A stretch of 64,000 bases of DNA, from NCBI RefSeq assembly GCF_028912405.1, contig NZ_JAKELO010000002.1:1931276-1995275 (forward strand). The letters are read 5' to 3'. Shown here one piece after another: positions 9,152-18,117 of the stretch; position 1 is the first letter of the stretch; each line of letters opens with the position of its first letter. This stretch comes from Methanogenium marinum (lineage in GTDB: Archaea; Halobacteriota; Methanomicrobia; Methanomicrobiales; Methanomicrobiaceae). The position numbers and the translations under genes are program-made. The notes below the pieces were generated by a model that had not been told where the DNA came from, ran no database searches, and was given only the letters and a program-made list of their open reading frames with translations.

Positions 9152-9349
9152 TCAATCTTTATGGCCATACCATTTCCAAAAGAGATCAATATCCTGAACA
9201 TATATTGAAAGGCATCCTTCAACAGCATCATATATATTGGCCAGTAATTCATCAAAGGTATCTCCCTGGGTCACACAGCCGGGGATTGAAGGAACTTCTG
9301 CCCAGAAACCACCCTCTTCTGCGTCATGGATGATCACTTTCAGCTTCAT
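9152..9349 (-). CDS. HicB-like antitoxin, partner toxin dead
   Basis: 65-residue HicB-family protein: [20 protein letters not shown], then [19 protein letters not shown] and the helix [11 protein letters not shown]. The ATG has a GGTGGG purine site just upstream; a longer in-frame extension upstream lacks support. A TATA-like CTATTTATG lies on the minus strand near 9463-9473. The adjacent hicA copy is inactivated, so this antitoxin has no toxin of its own; it may persist as a relic or act against another HicA, which is speculation. Confidence 0.8.
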   Translation of the reverse strand: MKLKVIIHDAEEGGFWAEVPSIPGCVTQGDTFDELLANIYDAVEGCLSIYVQDIDLFWKWYGHKD

Positions 9350-9928
9350 ATTACACCCACCTTGGTGCGGTTCATATAATAGTGCCCGTGTGGGATGATG
9401 CAGCCATGAGCTACTGCGTTGAGAATGAATTTCCCTGGTCAATTTTGCTGTGGTATTGTCATAAACGACGCATAAATAGGCCCCCTAAACTGGCCAAAAC
9501 CTCCAGATTATGTATCAACACAGCGGCCCGGAGCGGGCCAGTCTCACCCTGATCCATGCCATACATCCTCTCAAAAAAACAGACAATCGCGACCCCTTAA
9601 TAGTCCACAATAATCCCTCAAAACATCAAATAACGCACACAATATCGGTATTTTTGAACACCCCGGCGGGTGATAATAAAGGGCCTGATTTTGCCCCCGT
9701 TTTCCCAAAAACAGGGAAGAGAGCAGCTCTGCGTCGCAGACACCGGGTGCACCCTCGTTGGCAGCATGTACAGCAGGGTGCAGCCGCCATTCCGCCAACG
9801 TCACACCCGGCATCGGGGGGAACTTCCGCCGCCAGCGCCTCCGTTGCCATACCTGTGGCCGGTACTGGCCATACCCCTCAGATTCATGAGAGATAATATG
9901 GGGGCTGAGGCATTGTTCCGGGAACCCT
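9350..9928. other. Gene-poor intergenic region
   Basis: About 580 bases without a supportable gene. Open frames are present on both strands but show no domain-like sequence and conflict with each other. It includes the hicB promoter region, a perfect 6-bp inverted repeat (GGCCCG-GAG-CGGGCC, 9525-9539) and a GC-rich stretch at about 9700-9870 that stands out from the AT-rich spacers elsewhere in the window. Confidence 0.5.
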
Positions 9929-10471
9929 TCACAATAACAAAATCTTCAGCCCAATTCCCACAAGAATAACCCCACCTGCAATCTCAGCATATTCTCCGAT
10001 GAGGTGGCCGATCCGCCTTCCTGCAAAGACTCCTGCAAACGAGAGGATGGCTGTCACAGCGCCGATGGCAATCGCAGGGATGAGCACGGCTTCACCCAGA
10101 AGAGCAATGCCCATCCCGGCAAAGAGAGCGTCAATCGAAGTTGCAATGCCCATTATTATAAGGGCAGGGAGAGTTTCAATCGGGCTTTCCCCGGTTCCTT
10201 CTTCCTGACTTTCATATATCATTTTGATGCCGATGCCAGCGAGAATCAGGAATGCGATGAGGGGGCCAAAGTCTGCAAGAAATGAAGATACTGCACTACC
10301 TGCATACCATCCGAGAATGGCCATGCCACCCTGAAAACCTCCGAAGACTGCTGCTGCCATGATGCCGGTCTTTGCAAGCGACCGTCTGGTGGTGATGCCT
10401 GCCGATACCGAGACGGCGAATGCATCCATCGCAAGACCGATGGCGATAATTAAGAGTTCAAATGCCTGCAC
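9929..10471 (-). CDS. mntP: MntP-type manganese efflux pump
   Basis: 180 residues with about six hydrophobic helices in two repeated halves. The family motifs are visible: AIGLAMDAFAVS near residue 11 and GIATSIDALFAG near residue 112, each with the conserved aspartate. MntP exports Mn2+ across the cytoplasmic membrane. The start is GTG, preceded by AGGAGG at about 10480-10485. The gene is probably monocistronic; no metal-responsive operator or yybP-ykoY-like leader could be recognised in the upstream 270 bases. Confidence 0.93.
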   Translation of the reverse strand: MQAFELLIIAIGLAMDAFAVSVSAGITTRRSLAKTGIMAAAVFGGFQGGMAILGWYAGSAVSSFLADFGPLIAFLILAGIGIKMIYESQEEGTGESPIETLPALIIMGIATSIDALFAGMGIALLGEAVLIPAIAIGAVTAILSFAGVFAGRRIGHLIGEYAEIAGGVILVGIGLKILLL

Positions 10472-10621
10472 TGCAGTTGTCCTCCTGTTGGATATTCTAT
10501 GTGACCCATTTGTCTGCTAAATACTGGGGCATCCCGATATATTGGATTGTTTGTTTAGTCCCTTGCCTATTGTTTATTCCTGCTGGTTGAGGCCTTCACC
10601 GCCGGCGTAAACATGCACGTT

Positions 10622-10667
10622 TTGGATCTGTTTTGAATATGTTTTGAATATGATTTGGATCTGTTTC
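10622..10667. repeat. Nested short direct repeats
   Basis: Two perfect tandem copies of GTTTTGAATAT (10631-10641 and 10642-10652) are flanked by two copies of TTTGGATCTGTTT (10622-10634 and 10655-10667), partly overlapping. They sit in the spacer between the Hps-RraA stop and mntP. Function unknown; possibly a regulator site or replication slippage. Confidence 0.6.
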
Positions 10668-10743
10668 GCAGGCCTTCCCGATGTCTCCCGCTATCTTCAA
10701 AATTACGGAAAAAAAGATGACCGGGTTTCCGGCCGGAATATCC

Positions 10744-12030
10744 TTATTTCTTCTCCCATTTCAGGAGCTCTGTCACAGACGCGAGGGTCGAGCCACGTCT
10801 GATCTCTTCTCTGATGCGCTGCTCGGTCTTTTTTACCTCAAGCGCCCGGCGTGCCACCTCATACGCACGTTCACGTGGGACAACGACAACTCCCGACTCG
10901 TCACCCACAATCCAGTCGCCGGGCCGGACTGCCTGACCACAGCAGGTGATGCCTGCACCGATCTCGCCGAACCCCTTTGGTTCACCAGCGTTGGGCACCA
11001 CACCCGTTGCAAAGACGGGAAAACCGTATGCCCGGATGTCGTCCACATCACGGACGGGGCCATCGATGACAATCCCTGCCACCTTCTGGTTCATCGCAGA
11101 GAGGGTGGCAAGTTCGCCCCATGGCGAAACTGAGGTGTCGCCGGAGTTGTTTATCACAATGACCTCCCCTTCCTGTGCGACGTCAATTGCCTCAACCGGT
11201 TTTGCCCAGTCGCCGCCGAAGGTCTGCACCGTGACAGCAGGGCCTGCCATGTGCACCCTTCCGCAGATGGAGACAATGTGCTGCATCGCACCCATGCGGT
11301 GCATCGCATCCGTCACATTGGGAGCGGAGACCTGTGAAAAGATCTCCCGTATTTCCTCCTCTTTTGACTGGTTTTTTGGCGGTACAATTGATGGGTCATT
11401 GATTGCTGCCCGGATGGCGGCAGCAGATCCTGTCACATCATTGGACCGCACAATATTCCCGCCGACAATGACGATGGAAGCCCCTGCCGCCACCGCCTGT
11501 GCGGCTGTTGTTGCATCAAGGCCACCTGCCACGGCAACAGGAACCGTCACAACACCCGTGATGGCGGCGAGTGTGTCAAGGGAGCTTTTGCCGATCATCT
11601 GCTGGTCGATACCAACGTGGGCGTTGATGATATCTATCCCCAGTGCCTCAAGTTCACGTGACCGTTCTGCCGGGTTGTGGGTGTTAATGAGGTCTGCCAT
11701 CAGGCGCACTCCGTAGAGATGTGCCGCCCGCACCGCATCACGGATAACGGCATCGTCTGCATCCCCGAGAATACAGACGATACTTGCACCGGCTTTGGCT
11801 GCCATCTCGACTTCCATGGTGCCGGTATCAGCAATTTTCATATCTGCAATGATTTCGTGGTTGGGAAACGCCTCTCTGAGGCGGCGGACGACGTCCATTC
11901 CAGCACTTTTAATGAGCGGGGTGCCTGCTTCAATCCAGTCGGCACCGCCTGCAACCGCTTCCTGTGCGATTGGCACTGCACGGCCGGCTTCCTGGATGTC
12001 CAGGGCGACCTGCAGATGGGGAGAATTCAT
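10744..12030 (-). CDS. Fused 3-hexulose-6-phosphate synthase / RraA-like protein
   Basis: 428 residues from the ATG at 12030 (a TTG at 12051 would add seven). Residues about 1-205 are an orotidine-phosphate-decarboxylase-superfamily barrel of the hexulose-6-phosphate synthase type, with LQVALDI, the catalytic DMKIADTG motif and VAVAGGLD. Residues about 215-420 are an RraA/HMG-aldolase-like domain ([42 protein letters not shown]). Hps interconverts formaldehyde plus ribulose 5-phosphate with hexulose 6-phosphate; in methanogens it supplies ribulose 5-phosphate for nucleotides and detoxifies formaldehyde. The role of the RraA-like half is not established. Confidence 0.88.
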   Translation of the reverse strand: MNSPHLQVALDIQEAGRAVPIAQEAVAGGADWIEAGTPLIKSAGMDVVRRLREAFPNHEIIADMKIADTGTMEVEMAAKAGASIVCILGDADDAVIRDAVRAAHLYGVRLMADLINTHNPAERSRELEALGIDIINAHVGIDQQMIGKSSLDTLAAITGVVTVPVAVAGGLDATTAAQAVAAGASIVIVGGNIVRSNDVTGSAAAIRAAINDPSIVPPKNQSKEEEIREIFSQVSAPNVTDAMHRMGAMQHIVSICGRVHMAGPAVTVQTFGGDWAKPVEAIDVAQEGEVIVINNSGDTSVSPWGELATLSAMNQKVAGIVIDGPVRDVDDIRAYGFPVFATGVVPNAGEPKGFGEIGAGITCCGQAVRPGDWIVGDESGVVVVPRERAYEVARRALEVKKTEQRIREEIRRGSTLASVTELLKWEKK

Positions 12031-12099
12031 ACAAGATGTCTGGGTATCCAAAAAAATTAAAGATTGGTATTCTTTAGTAAGGAGAAATGCAGGGACTAC

Positions 12100-12609
12100 T
12101 TACCGTAAGGTCTCTCTGAAGGTGATGTCATCAAACAATTTCTTCTTTGGTGAAACCATCTTCTCTCCCATGGCGGGGTATCCGGCAGGGATGAGTGATA
12201 CGAGGGTGTACTCCGGTGGAACCTTCATGAGTTCACGCACTGCCTCGTTGTAATCCATCTTGTCTCCTGCAACCCAGCAGGATGCAACACCGTATGCCCA
12301 GAGGCCAAGAATCAGGTTTGAGGTGGCAGCACAACAGTCTTCAACATAGAATTTCTCATCACGCAGGCCGAATACTGCAAAACAGGCAGGCGCATCGGCG
12401 ATGAACTTTCCGTGGCTTGCCAGTTCACCAAGCTTTGCCAGAGTCTCTTTTTTGGTGGTAATTCCAAAGAGCCACGGCTGCCCGTTTCGGGCGGTTGGTG
12501 CATAGCGTGCGCACTCCATTGCCTGTTCTATTACCTCTTCGGGGACTGGTTCATCCTTGTAGTTCCGGATACTGCGGCGGCCCTTAAGGATGGTTGTTCC
12601 AAGATTCAT
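12100..12609 (-). CDS. Nitroreductase family protein
   Basis: 169-residue flavoprotein of the nitroreductase fold, starting MNLGTTILKGRRSIRNYKDE with the RRSIRNY flavin-contact motif, then ARYAPTARNGQPW and a C-terminal IPAGYPAMGE segment. Such proteins bind FMN and reduce diverse substrates with NAD(P)H or reduced F420; the substrate here is unknown. Length is at the short end of the family, which is common in archaea. It is followed on the same strand by the Hps-RraA gene after a 69-base gap, which contains a TATA-like stretch, so the two may be separately transcribed. Confidence 0.9.
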   Translation of the reverse strand: MNLGTTILKGRRSIRNYKDEPVPEEVIEQAMECARYAPTARNGQPWLFGITTKKETLAKLGELASHGKFIADAPACFAVFGLRDEKFYVEDCCAATSNLILGLWAYGVASCWVAGDKMDYNEAVRELMKVPPEYTLVSLIPAGYPAMGEKMVSPKKKLFDDITFRETLR

Positions 12610-12657
12610 ATCCTATTTTCAGTTATCATCAATATATGCTTCGTGAAAATGTTCCCG

Positions 12658-13866
12658 TCAGAAGGGGAGGATGCCTCCCAGAAATGCCAGCAGGTTGGTG
12701 AGCCCTGCACTGAGAATATCCCGCGGATCAATACCGAGGATGGGCATGATGAAGATAATATAGACAAATGTCCCGACGATACTCCCGATATTGGCGAGTG
12801 CGGCAACAAGAACCACCTTGAATAAGGGATTCTTCCGCATATCTTTGAGGTCATCTGCCTCTGCTATCCGGCTGAAGTCAGCGGCCGTTGGGTGGCGGAT
12901 CTTTGCCTCAGTGATAGCGGCAAACCATCCTGCTGCCATGAAGGGGTTCAGAGACGTCATCCAGGCCACTGCAAATGCGGTCAGTGCGGAGAACGGATGT
13001 CCTCCTGCGGCAAAAACACCGATTGCTGCCAAAATGCCGTTTATGAGCACCCACCAGATCATCGCGGAGAGGAGCACATCAAGGCCGGCGCCGGAGAATG
13101 CGATGAGGACGAGGAAGAATACGAAGATTGCAAGGACAAAGAATCCGATAAATTTCGCCCACGGGAAGGTCTTTGGCGTTTCAGTGAGGCTTGCTTTGGT
13201 GGGCAGGGTTTCCGGGTGTTCCAGATATCTGGCAATTCCCTCCCGGTGTCCGGCGCCGACCACAGCAAGCACCCGGTCATATCCTTTGCCAAGGTCATGG
13301 ATGGCATGTGCGAGGTAGGCGTCCCGTTCATCGATGAGTGCTGATGCCCCCTTTGGGGCGAATCGGCGAAATTCATCCATTGCAGCCGAAATCATGTCCT
13401 GATCGGTCATTGAGTCGATGTCTATCTCTTCCCCTGCCTTCCCAGCACCGGTAACCGACCCCACAAGTGCATACATCATCTTCAGTTTCTCGGTGATGGG
13501 CATCAGGTGCCAGAACCGACTGAAGGTGATCTGGATGTCACGGTCGGCGAGGGCAATCGGGATGCCCCGTTCTTCTGCCAGTTCAACAGCGGCCATCATC
13601 TCTGCGCCAGGGGATACACCCGTCTCCTTTCCAATGCGGCGCTGGACATAGGCAAGCAGCCACTGTGCAATAATGGCAGAAAAGTTTCCCCCCTTGAGAA
13701 CGGCATCAACAGATGGTGGTGCTGCTTCCCCTTTCAGCACCATCAGGCGGCCCCTGTCCAGTTCGACTGCGACAATCTGCGGTTCAAATGTTTCCATCGC
13801 ATCAGTCACTTCATCGACGCTTTTTTGCGAGACATGGGCCGTCCCGACAATTTTTATTTCACCCAA
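12658..13866 (-). CDS. TraB/PrgY family membrane protein
   Basis: 402 residues. The N-terminal half has the TraB signature KIVGTAHVSQKSVDEV, VAVELDRGR and ALADRDIQITFSRFW; conserved H, E and R residues resemble those proposed as metalloprotease-like active sites in the TraB/Tiki/GumN group. The C-terminal half (about 230-402) has four or more hydrophobic segments. The start is a TTG that overlaps the YkgJ stop by 8 bases, with GGAGTGA upstream. TraB proteins in Enterococcus modulate pheromone signalling; the archaeal function is unknown. Confidence 0.88.
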   Translation of the reverse strand: MGEIKIVGTAHVSQKSVDEVTDAMETFEPQIVAVELDRGRLMVLKGEAAPPSVDAVLKGGNFSAIIAQWLLAYVQRRIGKETGVSPGAEMMAAVELAEERGIPIALADRDIQITFSRFWHLMPITEKLKMMYALVGSVTGAGKAGEEIDIDSMTDQDMISAAMDEFRRFAPKGASALIDERDAYLAHAIHDLGKGYDRVLAVVGAGHREGIARYLEHPETLPTKASLTETPKTFPWAKFIGFFVLAIFVFFLVLIAFSGAGLDVLLSAMIWWVLINGILAAIGVFAAGGHPFSALTAFAVAWMTSLNPFMAAGWFAAITEAKIRHPTAADFSRIAEADDLKDMRKNPLFKVVLVAALANIGSIVGTFVYIIFIMPILGIDPRDILSAGLTNLLAFLGGILPF

Positions 13867-14401
13867 TCCGTTTCACTCCTTCACTGTCTACAACGGCATA
13901 CTCGCCCGGTTTCAGGTCCATTGTCATAAATATCTCTCCCGTGCGTTCTGCATCTTCTGCCTCGGCACCTTCGCGCCTGATACATTCCTCTGCAATGGTA
14001 TCTGCTTCATTGCATAATGTGTTCTGCCCTATTCCCGGACATGCATATACTGAGAGTTTTCCCTCTTCCCATGCAAAGGGGTAGGTGCGGCAGATGAGGG
14101 GGCGTGCCGGGTATATTGTGCATCTGTTGTTTTCGTTCAGAAAGATGCAGGCTGTTTCTGTCCGGCGCAGGCACCAGGCAAGGGTAAACTCTCCGCCTCC
14201 TTCTGCCGGCATCATATCAGGATATGGTTCAGCAATATCGTCCCATGCAAGCCCTGTGAAATCCATGATCGCCCGGATTTCCGGTGCACTCACAAGGACG
14301 AGATTCCCGTCATCCTCCCCCCTGCTGCAGCATCCGCCGCACATGAGGCAGGTAAACCCGGTGGGACGTATTTCATCAGCGAGATGCCGGGCGTTCTTCA
14401 T
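13859..14401 (-). CDS. YkgJ-family cysteine-cluster protein
   Basis: 180 residues with the zinc/iron-chelating YkgJ (UPF0153) pattern: FTCLMCGGCCSRGED near residue 16, a middle CIFLNENNRCTIYPARPLICRTYPF segment split across about residues 88-112, and a terminal YACPGIG. The eight or so cysteines likely bind metal. Function is not established. It lies 6 bases downstream of guaAA and overlaps the TraB gene, so it is part of a compact guaAA-ykgJ-traB set. Confidence 0.9.
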   Translation of the reverse strand: MKNARHLADEIRPTGFTCLMCGGCCSRGEDDGNLVLVSAPEIRAIMDFTGLAWDDIAEPYPDMMPAEGGGEFTLAWCLRRTETACIFLNENNRCTIYPARPLICRTYPFAWEEGKLSVYACPGIGQNTLCNEADTIAEECIRREGAEAEDAERTGEIFMTMDLKPGEYAVVDSEGVKRIG

Positions 14402-14407
14402 GGTGAT

Positions 14408-14968
14408 TCAGTCCCGTTCAAGGGTCAGTGTATTGAAATTTTCATACACACGGTTACCGTCAACTGAGTGGCTGACTTCCGGGTGCCACTGAATGCCGAA
14501 GATTGGTTCTGTTTCATGAGCCATTGCTTCCACACCGCAGATTGGTGATGTGGCAAGCACCCGGAACCCTTCCGGCACCTCTGCAACTTCGTCCCCGTGG
14601 GATGCCCAGACAGAGATGGTGTCCGGGTAACCGGCGAGGATGGTGTCATGGTCGTTGATGGTGACTTCAATGCCGCCAAATCCGCCGGATGCACCGGGAC
14701 GAATGGAACCGCCGCGGGCAGTGGAAATAATATGCAGACCCAGACAGATGCCCAGAACCGGTAGGCCGGCGTCGACATATTCCGGTGCATTGCCTGCCCG
14801 ACTGATGTCCGGGCCGCCGCCAAGAATGATGCCGCGGCAGGAATCTGCGACCTCTGCTACAGGTACATCATTTTTGATCATCTTTGCGTCGATATCGTTA
14901 TCCCTGAGCATCCTGAGGATGAGGTGGTTGAACTGGCCAAAGTTGTTGACCACGTAAATGGGATGCAT
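14408..14968 (-). CDS. guaAA: GMP synthase glutamine amidotransferase subunit
   Basis: 186-residue class I glutamine amidotransferase, the separate GATase subunit of archaeal GMP synthase. The catalytic cysteine is in GICLGLH (about C75), and the other triad members are in QWHPEVSH (about H161 and E163). It releases ammonia from glutamine for the synthetase subunit (GuaAB, not in this window) to convert XMP to GMP. A TATA-like GATATACC lies upstream near 15000. It heads a compact group with ykgJ and traB. Confidence 0.93.
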   Translation of the reverse strand: MHPIYVVNNFGQFNHLILRMLRDNDIDAKMIKNDVPVAEVADSCRGIILGGGPDISRAGNAPEYVDAGLPVLGICLGLHIISTARGGSIRPGASGGFGGIEVTINDHDTILAGYPDTISVWASHGDEVAEVPEGFRVLATSPICGVEAMAHETEPIFGIQWHPEVSHSVDGNRVYENFNTLTLERD

Positions 14969-15028
14969 TTTATAGTAATTTGTTGTGTGAGGGTATATCT
15001 TTTTCAGAGGTGCGGTGTGGAAGACCGT

Positions 15029-15982
15029 TCAGGGCTCCCGGACGGTGGCTGCCAGTGCCGCCTCAATTTCTTCTTCGGTAAACCCAGAGAGACGGGCAAG
15101 AGCAAGTGCGCCGCCTGCTCCAAATCCTTCCTTTACCAACCGGATGCAGGCACGCGATCGTGACGGTGACTGGTTCCTCACAAACTGTGCGGGGACGGGA
15201 GACACTGTCACGGGAATACCAACACTATTCGCAATGTGGGGAACATCTGCTGCCGGGTCCTGCCAGACACAGTCCGTCATTGCACAGGTTACCCGGCCGC
15301 TGGTATCGTCTGCGAGGGCGGCAACAGCACATATCTGGGTAGCACCGCAGAGGACTACTTCTCCCGGAAAACCCTGTATAAGTCCCAGCGCCGCGGCCAT
15401 GACGGTGTCTCCGGTTTCCCGGATAAGGGCAGGCCCATGGAGTGAACAGATATCCGGGCAGCGTTTTCTGACGCCTTCCCAGACTGCCTCTTTTTGGGCG
15501 GTCGTCTCTCTCAAAGCAGAAGAACTGACCCGGCCTTCAACCCCGTGTGCCCGGAGGATACAGAGTGCATGGGTTGTCCCGCCGGGGATGCATTCTCCCA
15601 CCCAGAGTGTATGGAATTTTTTTCCTAAGGCAGCCCCCGTCTCTGTTGCCTTCCTGACAATCGTCACGGCATCCGGGACAGAAGGTTCTTTACGGGGATC
15701 ACCGGCGGGAATCCGGGAGAGCACCTCCGCAGGGATGGAGAAGTCACCTGCATACCCGGCATTGAGAAAAAGAGGAGTGGTGTCGGTGAGGGTGCACATT
15801 GCCCGTGTCACCGCAGCCACCGTCAGGCAGGGAGGGAGTGGCCCACCGCCTGTCACAAAGGCGGCATCCCGGCCCGGTGTGTTCCAGGTGTCTTCCGGTG
15901 TTCTGCCCGCACCGGAAAGTCCGGGGATGAGGCTCAGGCGGGACGAACCGAGGAGCACTACGAAGCCGTGCGGGGATGGCAT
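15029..15982 (-). CDS. CobT-like nicotinate-nucleotide-dependent phosphoribosyltransferase, divergent paralog
   Basis: 317 residues of the archaeal CobT-like family. Shared landmarks with the neighbouring paralog are GSSRLSLIPGLSGAGRTPED near the N-terminus, GDPRKEPSVPDA, GECIPGGTTHALCIL, and a C-terminal VKEGFGAGGALALA. CobT makes alpha-ribazole phosphate from nicotinate mononucleotide and a lower-ligand base for cobamides. It is the second gene of a two-gene tandem, starting 9 bases after the stop of the upstream copy. It is shorter and more divergent than that copy, so its substrate may differ or it may form a heteromer; both are inference. Confidence 0.82.
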   Translation of the reverse strand: MPSPHGFVVLLGSSRLSLIPGLSGAGRTPEDTWNTPGRDAAFVTGGGPLPPCLTVAAVTRAMCTLTDTTPLFLNAGYAGDFSIPAEVLSRIPAGDPRKEPSVPDAVTIVRKATETGAALGKKFHTLWVGECIPGGTTHALCILRAHGVEGRVSSSALRETTAQKEAVWEGVRKRCPDICSLHGPALIRETGDTVMAAALGLIQGFPGEVVLCGATQICAVAALADDTSGRVTCAMTDCVWQDPAADVPHIANSVGIPVTVSPVPAQFVRNQSPSRSRACIRLVKEGFGAGGALALARLSGFTEEEIEAALAATVREP

Positions 15983-15991
15983 ACCCTTTGT

Positions 15992-17002
15992 TCAGGAGTA
16001 ATCCTTCATAAATTCGCGTATCTTTTCCCAGATGTCCTCTCTGGAATGGCCCATTACGTTTGCAAGCCAGAGTGCACCGCCGGCACCTGCCCCCTCTTTC
16101 ACTTCACCGGCACAGTAGCGGGCAAGGCCGGGATGGCCGATATTATCGAAGTCAGGGTCAACGAACCAGGCCGTAGTGCCTATCTCTGCTGCGGTCTGTT
16201 CAAACGTTGCGTTTGCATCATCCCGGACATATACCGTGGTTGCAAGCCGGGGTGGTGTTCCGCCAAGTGCTTTGACCACTGCTGCAACGGCAAGCATCTG
16301 GGTGCCTCCGGCATAGACGAGGGTACCAGGATAGGTTGCAGCAATACCGGCACAGACTGGCATCATCGGGTCTCCTGCCGCCCGGACAATTGCAAGCGGG
16401 TCGGTGATGTTCTCTTCTTCTATCCGTTTCATGACAGCGGCACAAATTTCCTCTTTCACCGATGCCGGATGCTCAACATGGCTGGAACTGACATTTGCGG
16501 TGTAGCCGAGGGCCCGCAGAACACAGAGTGCGGTGGTGGTGCCGCCGGGGACACTTTCTCCTAATAAGAGGAAGTCTGACTGCGCTCCCAGGAAGGTGCC
16601 GAGGGTCTTTCCCCGGATATAAAGTGCTTCAGCGTCAGGTACTGCATCGCCTTCCCGCGGGTCTCCGCCACATGTGCCATAGACATCAAATGCAGGATAG
16701 GATGGTGGAAAAGCGAGACCGGCGTTCACCACAAAGGGCTGAAGGTCGCAGAGTTCGGCCATGGCGCGGGTCAGGGTGGCAGGGGTGGCGCATCCCGTGG
16801 GACTGACGGGAACAACCGGAGCGCTTGTGATTTTTCCGTTGACAATTATTTCCCCGTCAAGCATCGATGTGGCAAGGGTGAGCTCCGGTGTCGGGCCTGC
16901 GGCAGAAATGCCCGGCACGGTTGATATTCTGGTATTTCCGATTACCACGCCCATCATCGGGCGGGAGAATGTGATATCGGGTTTCTCTGTAATGATGCTC
17001 AT
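15992..17002 (-). CDS. cobT: CobT-like nicotinate-nucleotide-dependent phosphoribosyltransferase
   Basis: 336 residues with the archaeal CobT-like pattern: GNTRISTVPGISAAGPTPEL, GTCGGDPREGDAVPDAE, GESVPGGTTTALCVLRALG, AGDPMMPVCAG, and EGAGAGGALWLANV. It is closer to the expected family length (about 335-350) than its downstream neighbour. Expected reaction: nicotinate mononucleotide plus a benzimidazole-type base to alpha-ribazole 5'-phosphate. It is divergent from cobS across a 132-base AT-rich spacer, matching a role in nucleotide-loop assembly of cobamides needed by methanogen methyltransferases. Confidence 0.88.
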   Translation of the reverse strand: MSIITEKPDITFSRPMMGVVIGNTRISTVPGISAAGPTPELTLATSMLDGEIIVNGKITSAPVVPVSPTGCATPATLTRAMAELCDLQPFVVNAGLAFPPSYPAFDVYGTCGGDPREGDAVPDAEALYIRGKTLGTFLGAQSDFLLLGESVPGGTTTALCVLRALGYTANVSSSHVEHPASVKEEICAAVMKRIEEENITDPLAIVRAAGDPMMPVCAGIAATYPGTLVYAGGTQMLAVAAVVKALGGTPPRLATTVYVRDDANATFEQTAAEIGTTAWFVDPDFDNIGHPGLARYCAGEVKEGAGAGGALWLANVMGHSREDIWEKIREFMKDYS

Positions 17003-17134
17003 TCCCTGACCATTGGGTGAATGAGTAATTAATAGTTACAAATCTGCACAGTTAACTCAATTTAATTTGATTTCAAAACAATCCAGCTTTGTTGTAGATA
17101 TGAAGATAATAAGGCAGTTATAGCCTGATAGTAA

Positions 17135-17878
17135 ATGTTGGAATATACGATGATAATTACCGAAGCGCTCCGTGCCATGTTCCAGTTTACGACGATTCTT
17201 CCGATGGGGAGACATGCTGACTATGACGCGTTTGCCCGGCATGCCTATCTCCTGCCCCTCTCAGGATATCTTGTCGGGGGTATTGCAGCGCTAGTCTCCA
17301 TGCTCTTTGGAGAGCCGCTCGTTGCCGGTGCCGTTGCGCTCTCTGTCGCTCTGGTGCTGACCGGGTTCAATCACTTTGATGGTCTCTGTGATCTGGGCGA
17401 CGGAATGATGGCCCACGGAAGTAGGGAAAAACGGGTGACCGCACTTACCGACCGCACGCTCGGGGCGGGTGCTGTTGGGACTGCTGTTGTCGTCATGCTG
17501 CTTGCATACGCTGGCATCACCACCGTTACCTGGATTGCAGGTGCAATAATCATTGCAGAAGTGATGGGGAAGTTCGTTCAGGTACTCCTTATAGTCATCG
17601 GCAATCCTTTCCGTGACGGGATGTTTTCCTACATCCACACATTTGCGCGCTGGTGGTTCATTCCTCTCTCCTGTCTCTTCGTCTTACCGCTCCTTCTCCT
17701 GAAGGTAATAAGTCCGCTCTCTGCGGGAGCTGCTGTAGCAGCGGCACTTCTGACCGCAGGTATCCTTCTGGTGGTAACCCGACGACTCTTTGGTGGAGTG
17801 AACGGAGATATCGTCGGCGCGTCCCATGAACTTACGCGCTGCATGGTGCTTCTCGCCCTTGCGATCACGGGTTTTTAA
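17135..17878 (+). CDS. cobS: Cobalamin synthase (adenosylcobinamide-GDP ribazoletransferase)
   Basis: 247-residue polytopic membrane protein. CobS hallmarks are FQFTTILPMGRH at about residues 15-26 and the acidic Mg-binding segment GFNHFDGLCDLGDGMMAHG near 82-100, followed by DRTLGAGAVG. It joins adenosylcobinamide-GDP to alpha-ribazole phosphate in the final steps of cobamide synthesis. ATG at 17135 gives the longest form; ATG at 17150 is also possible. It is divergent from the two CobT-like genes. Confidence 0.93.
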   Translation: MLEYTMIITEALRAMFQFTTILPMGRHADYDAFARHAYLLPLSGYLVGGIAALVSMLFGEPLVAGAVALSVALVLTGFNHFDGLCDLGDGMMAHGSREKRVTALTDRTLGAGAVGTAVVVMLLAYAGITTVTWIAGAIIIAEVMGKFVQVLLIVIGNPFRDGMFSYIHTFARWWFIPLSCLFVLPLLLLKVISPLSAGAAVAAALLTAGILLVVTRRLFGGVNGDIVGASHELTRCMVLLALAITGF

Positions 17879-18117
17879 CCCTGTATTTTGGATGTCCGTC
17901 TGTGACTATCTGCGGTGCTGTGGAGGAAACAGGGGCGGCGGTTTCGATGCTCTTTCTGGCTCCCCCTGATATTTTTTTAGAATTGATTGCCGTACGCATG
18001 CTGATATAACCGGCCCTGAATTGCTGCGGGAAATTGCTTTGGACATATGCTCCCATAACGATCCCGGAGCATACTATGGGCATACTGTATTGAAAAAAAG
18101 GTTTGGAGAGAGTTCAG

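Noticed and set aside
9350-9442. N-terminal extension of the second hicB gene
   Set aside because: The extension lacks a start signal and family similarity; the ATG at 9349 with GGTGGG upstream fits HicB.
9510-9896. Open frames of 74-128 codons on both strands in the spacer before mntP
   Set aside because: They conflict with one another, lack ribosome binding sites and show no domain-like sequence; GC-rich composition alone keeps them open.
17003-17134. Cobalamin riboswitch between cobT and cobS
   Set aside because: No B12-box-like sequence or extended structure is visible in the 132 AT-rich bases.
17865-18083. 72-codon minus-strand frame after cobS
   Set aside because: Overlaps the cobS end, has no ribosome binding site and no domain-like sequence.
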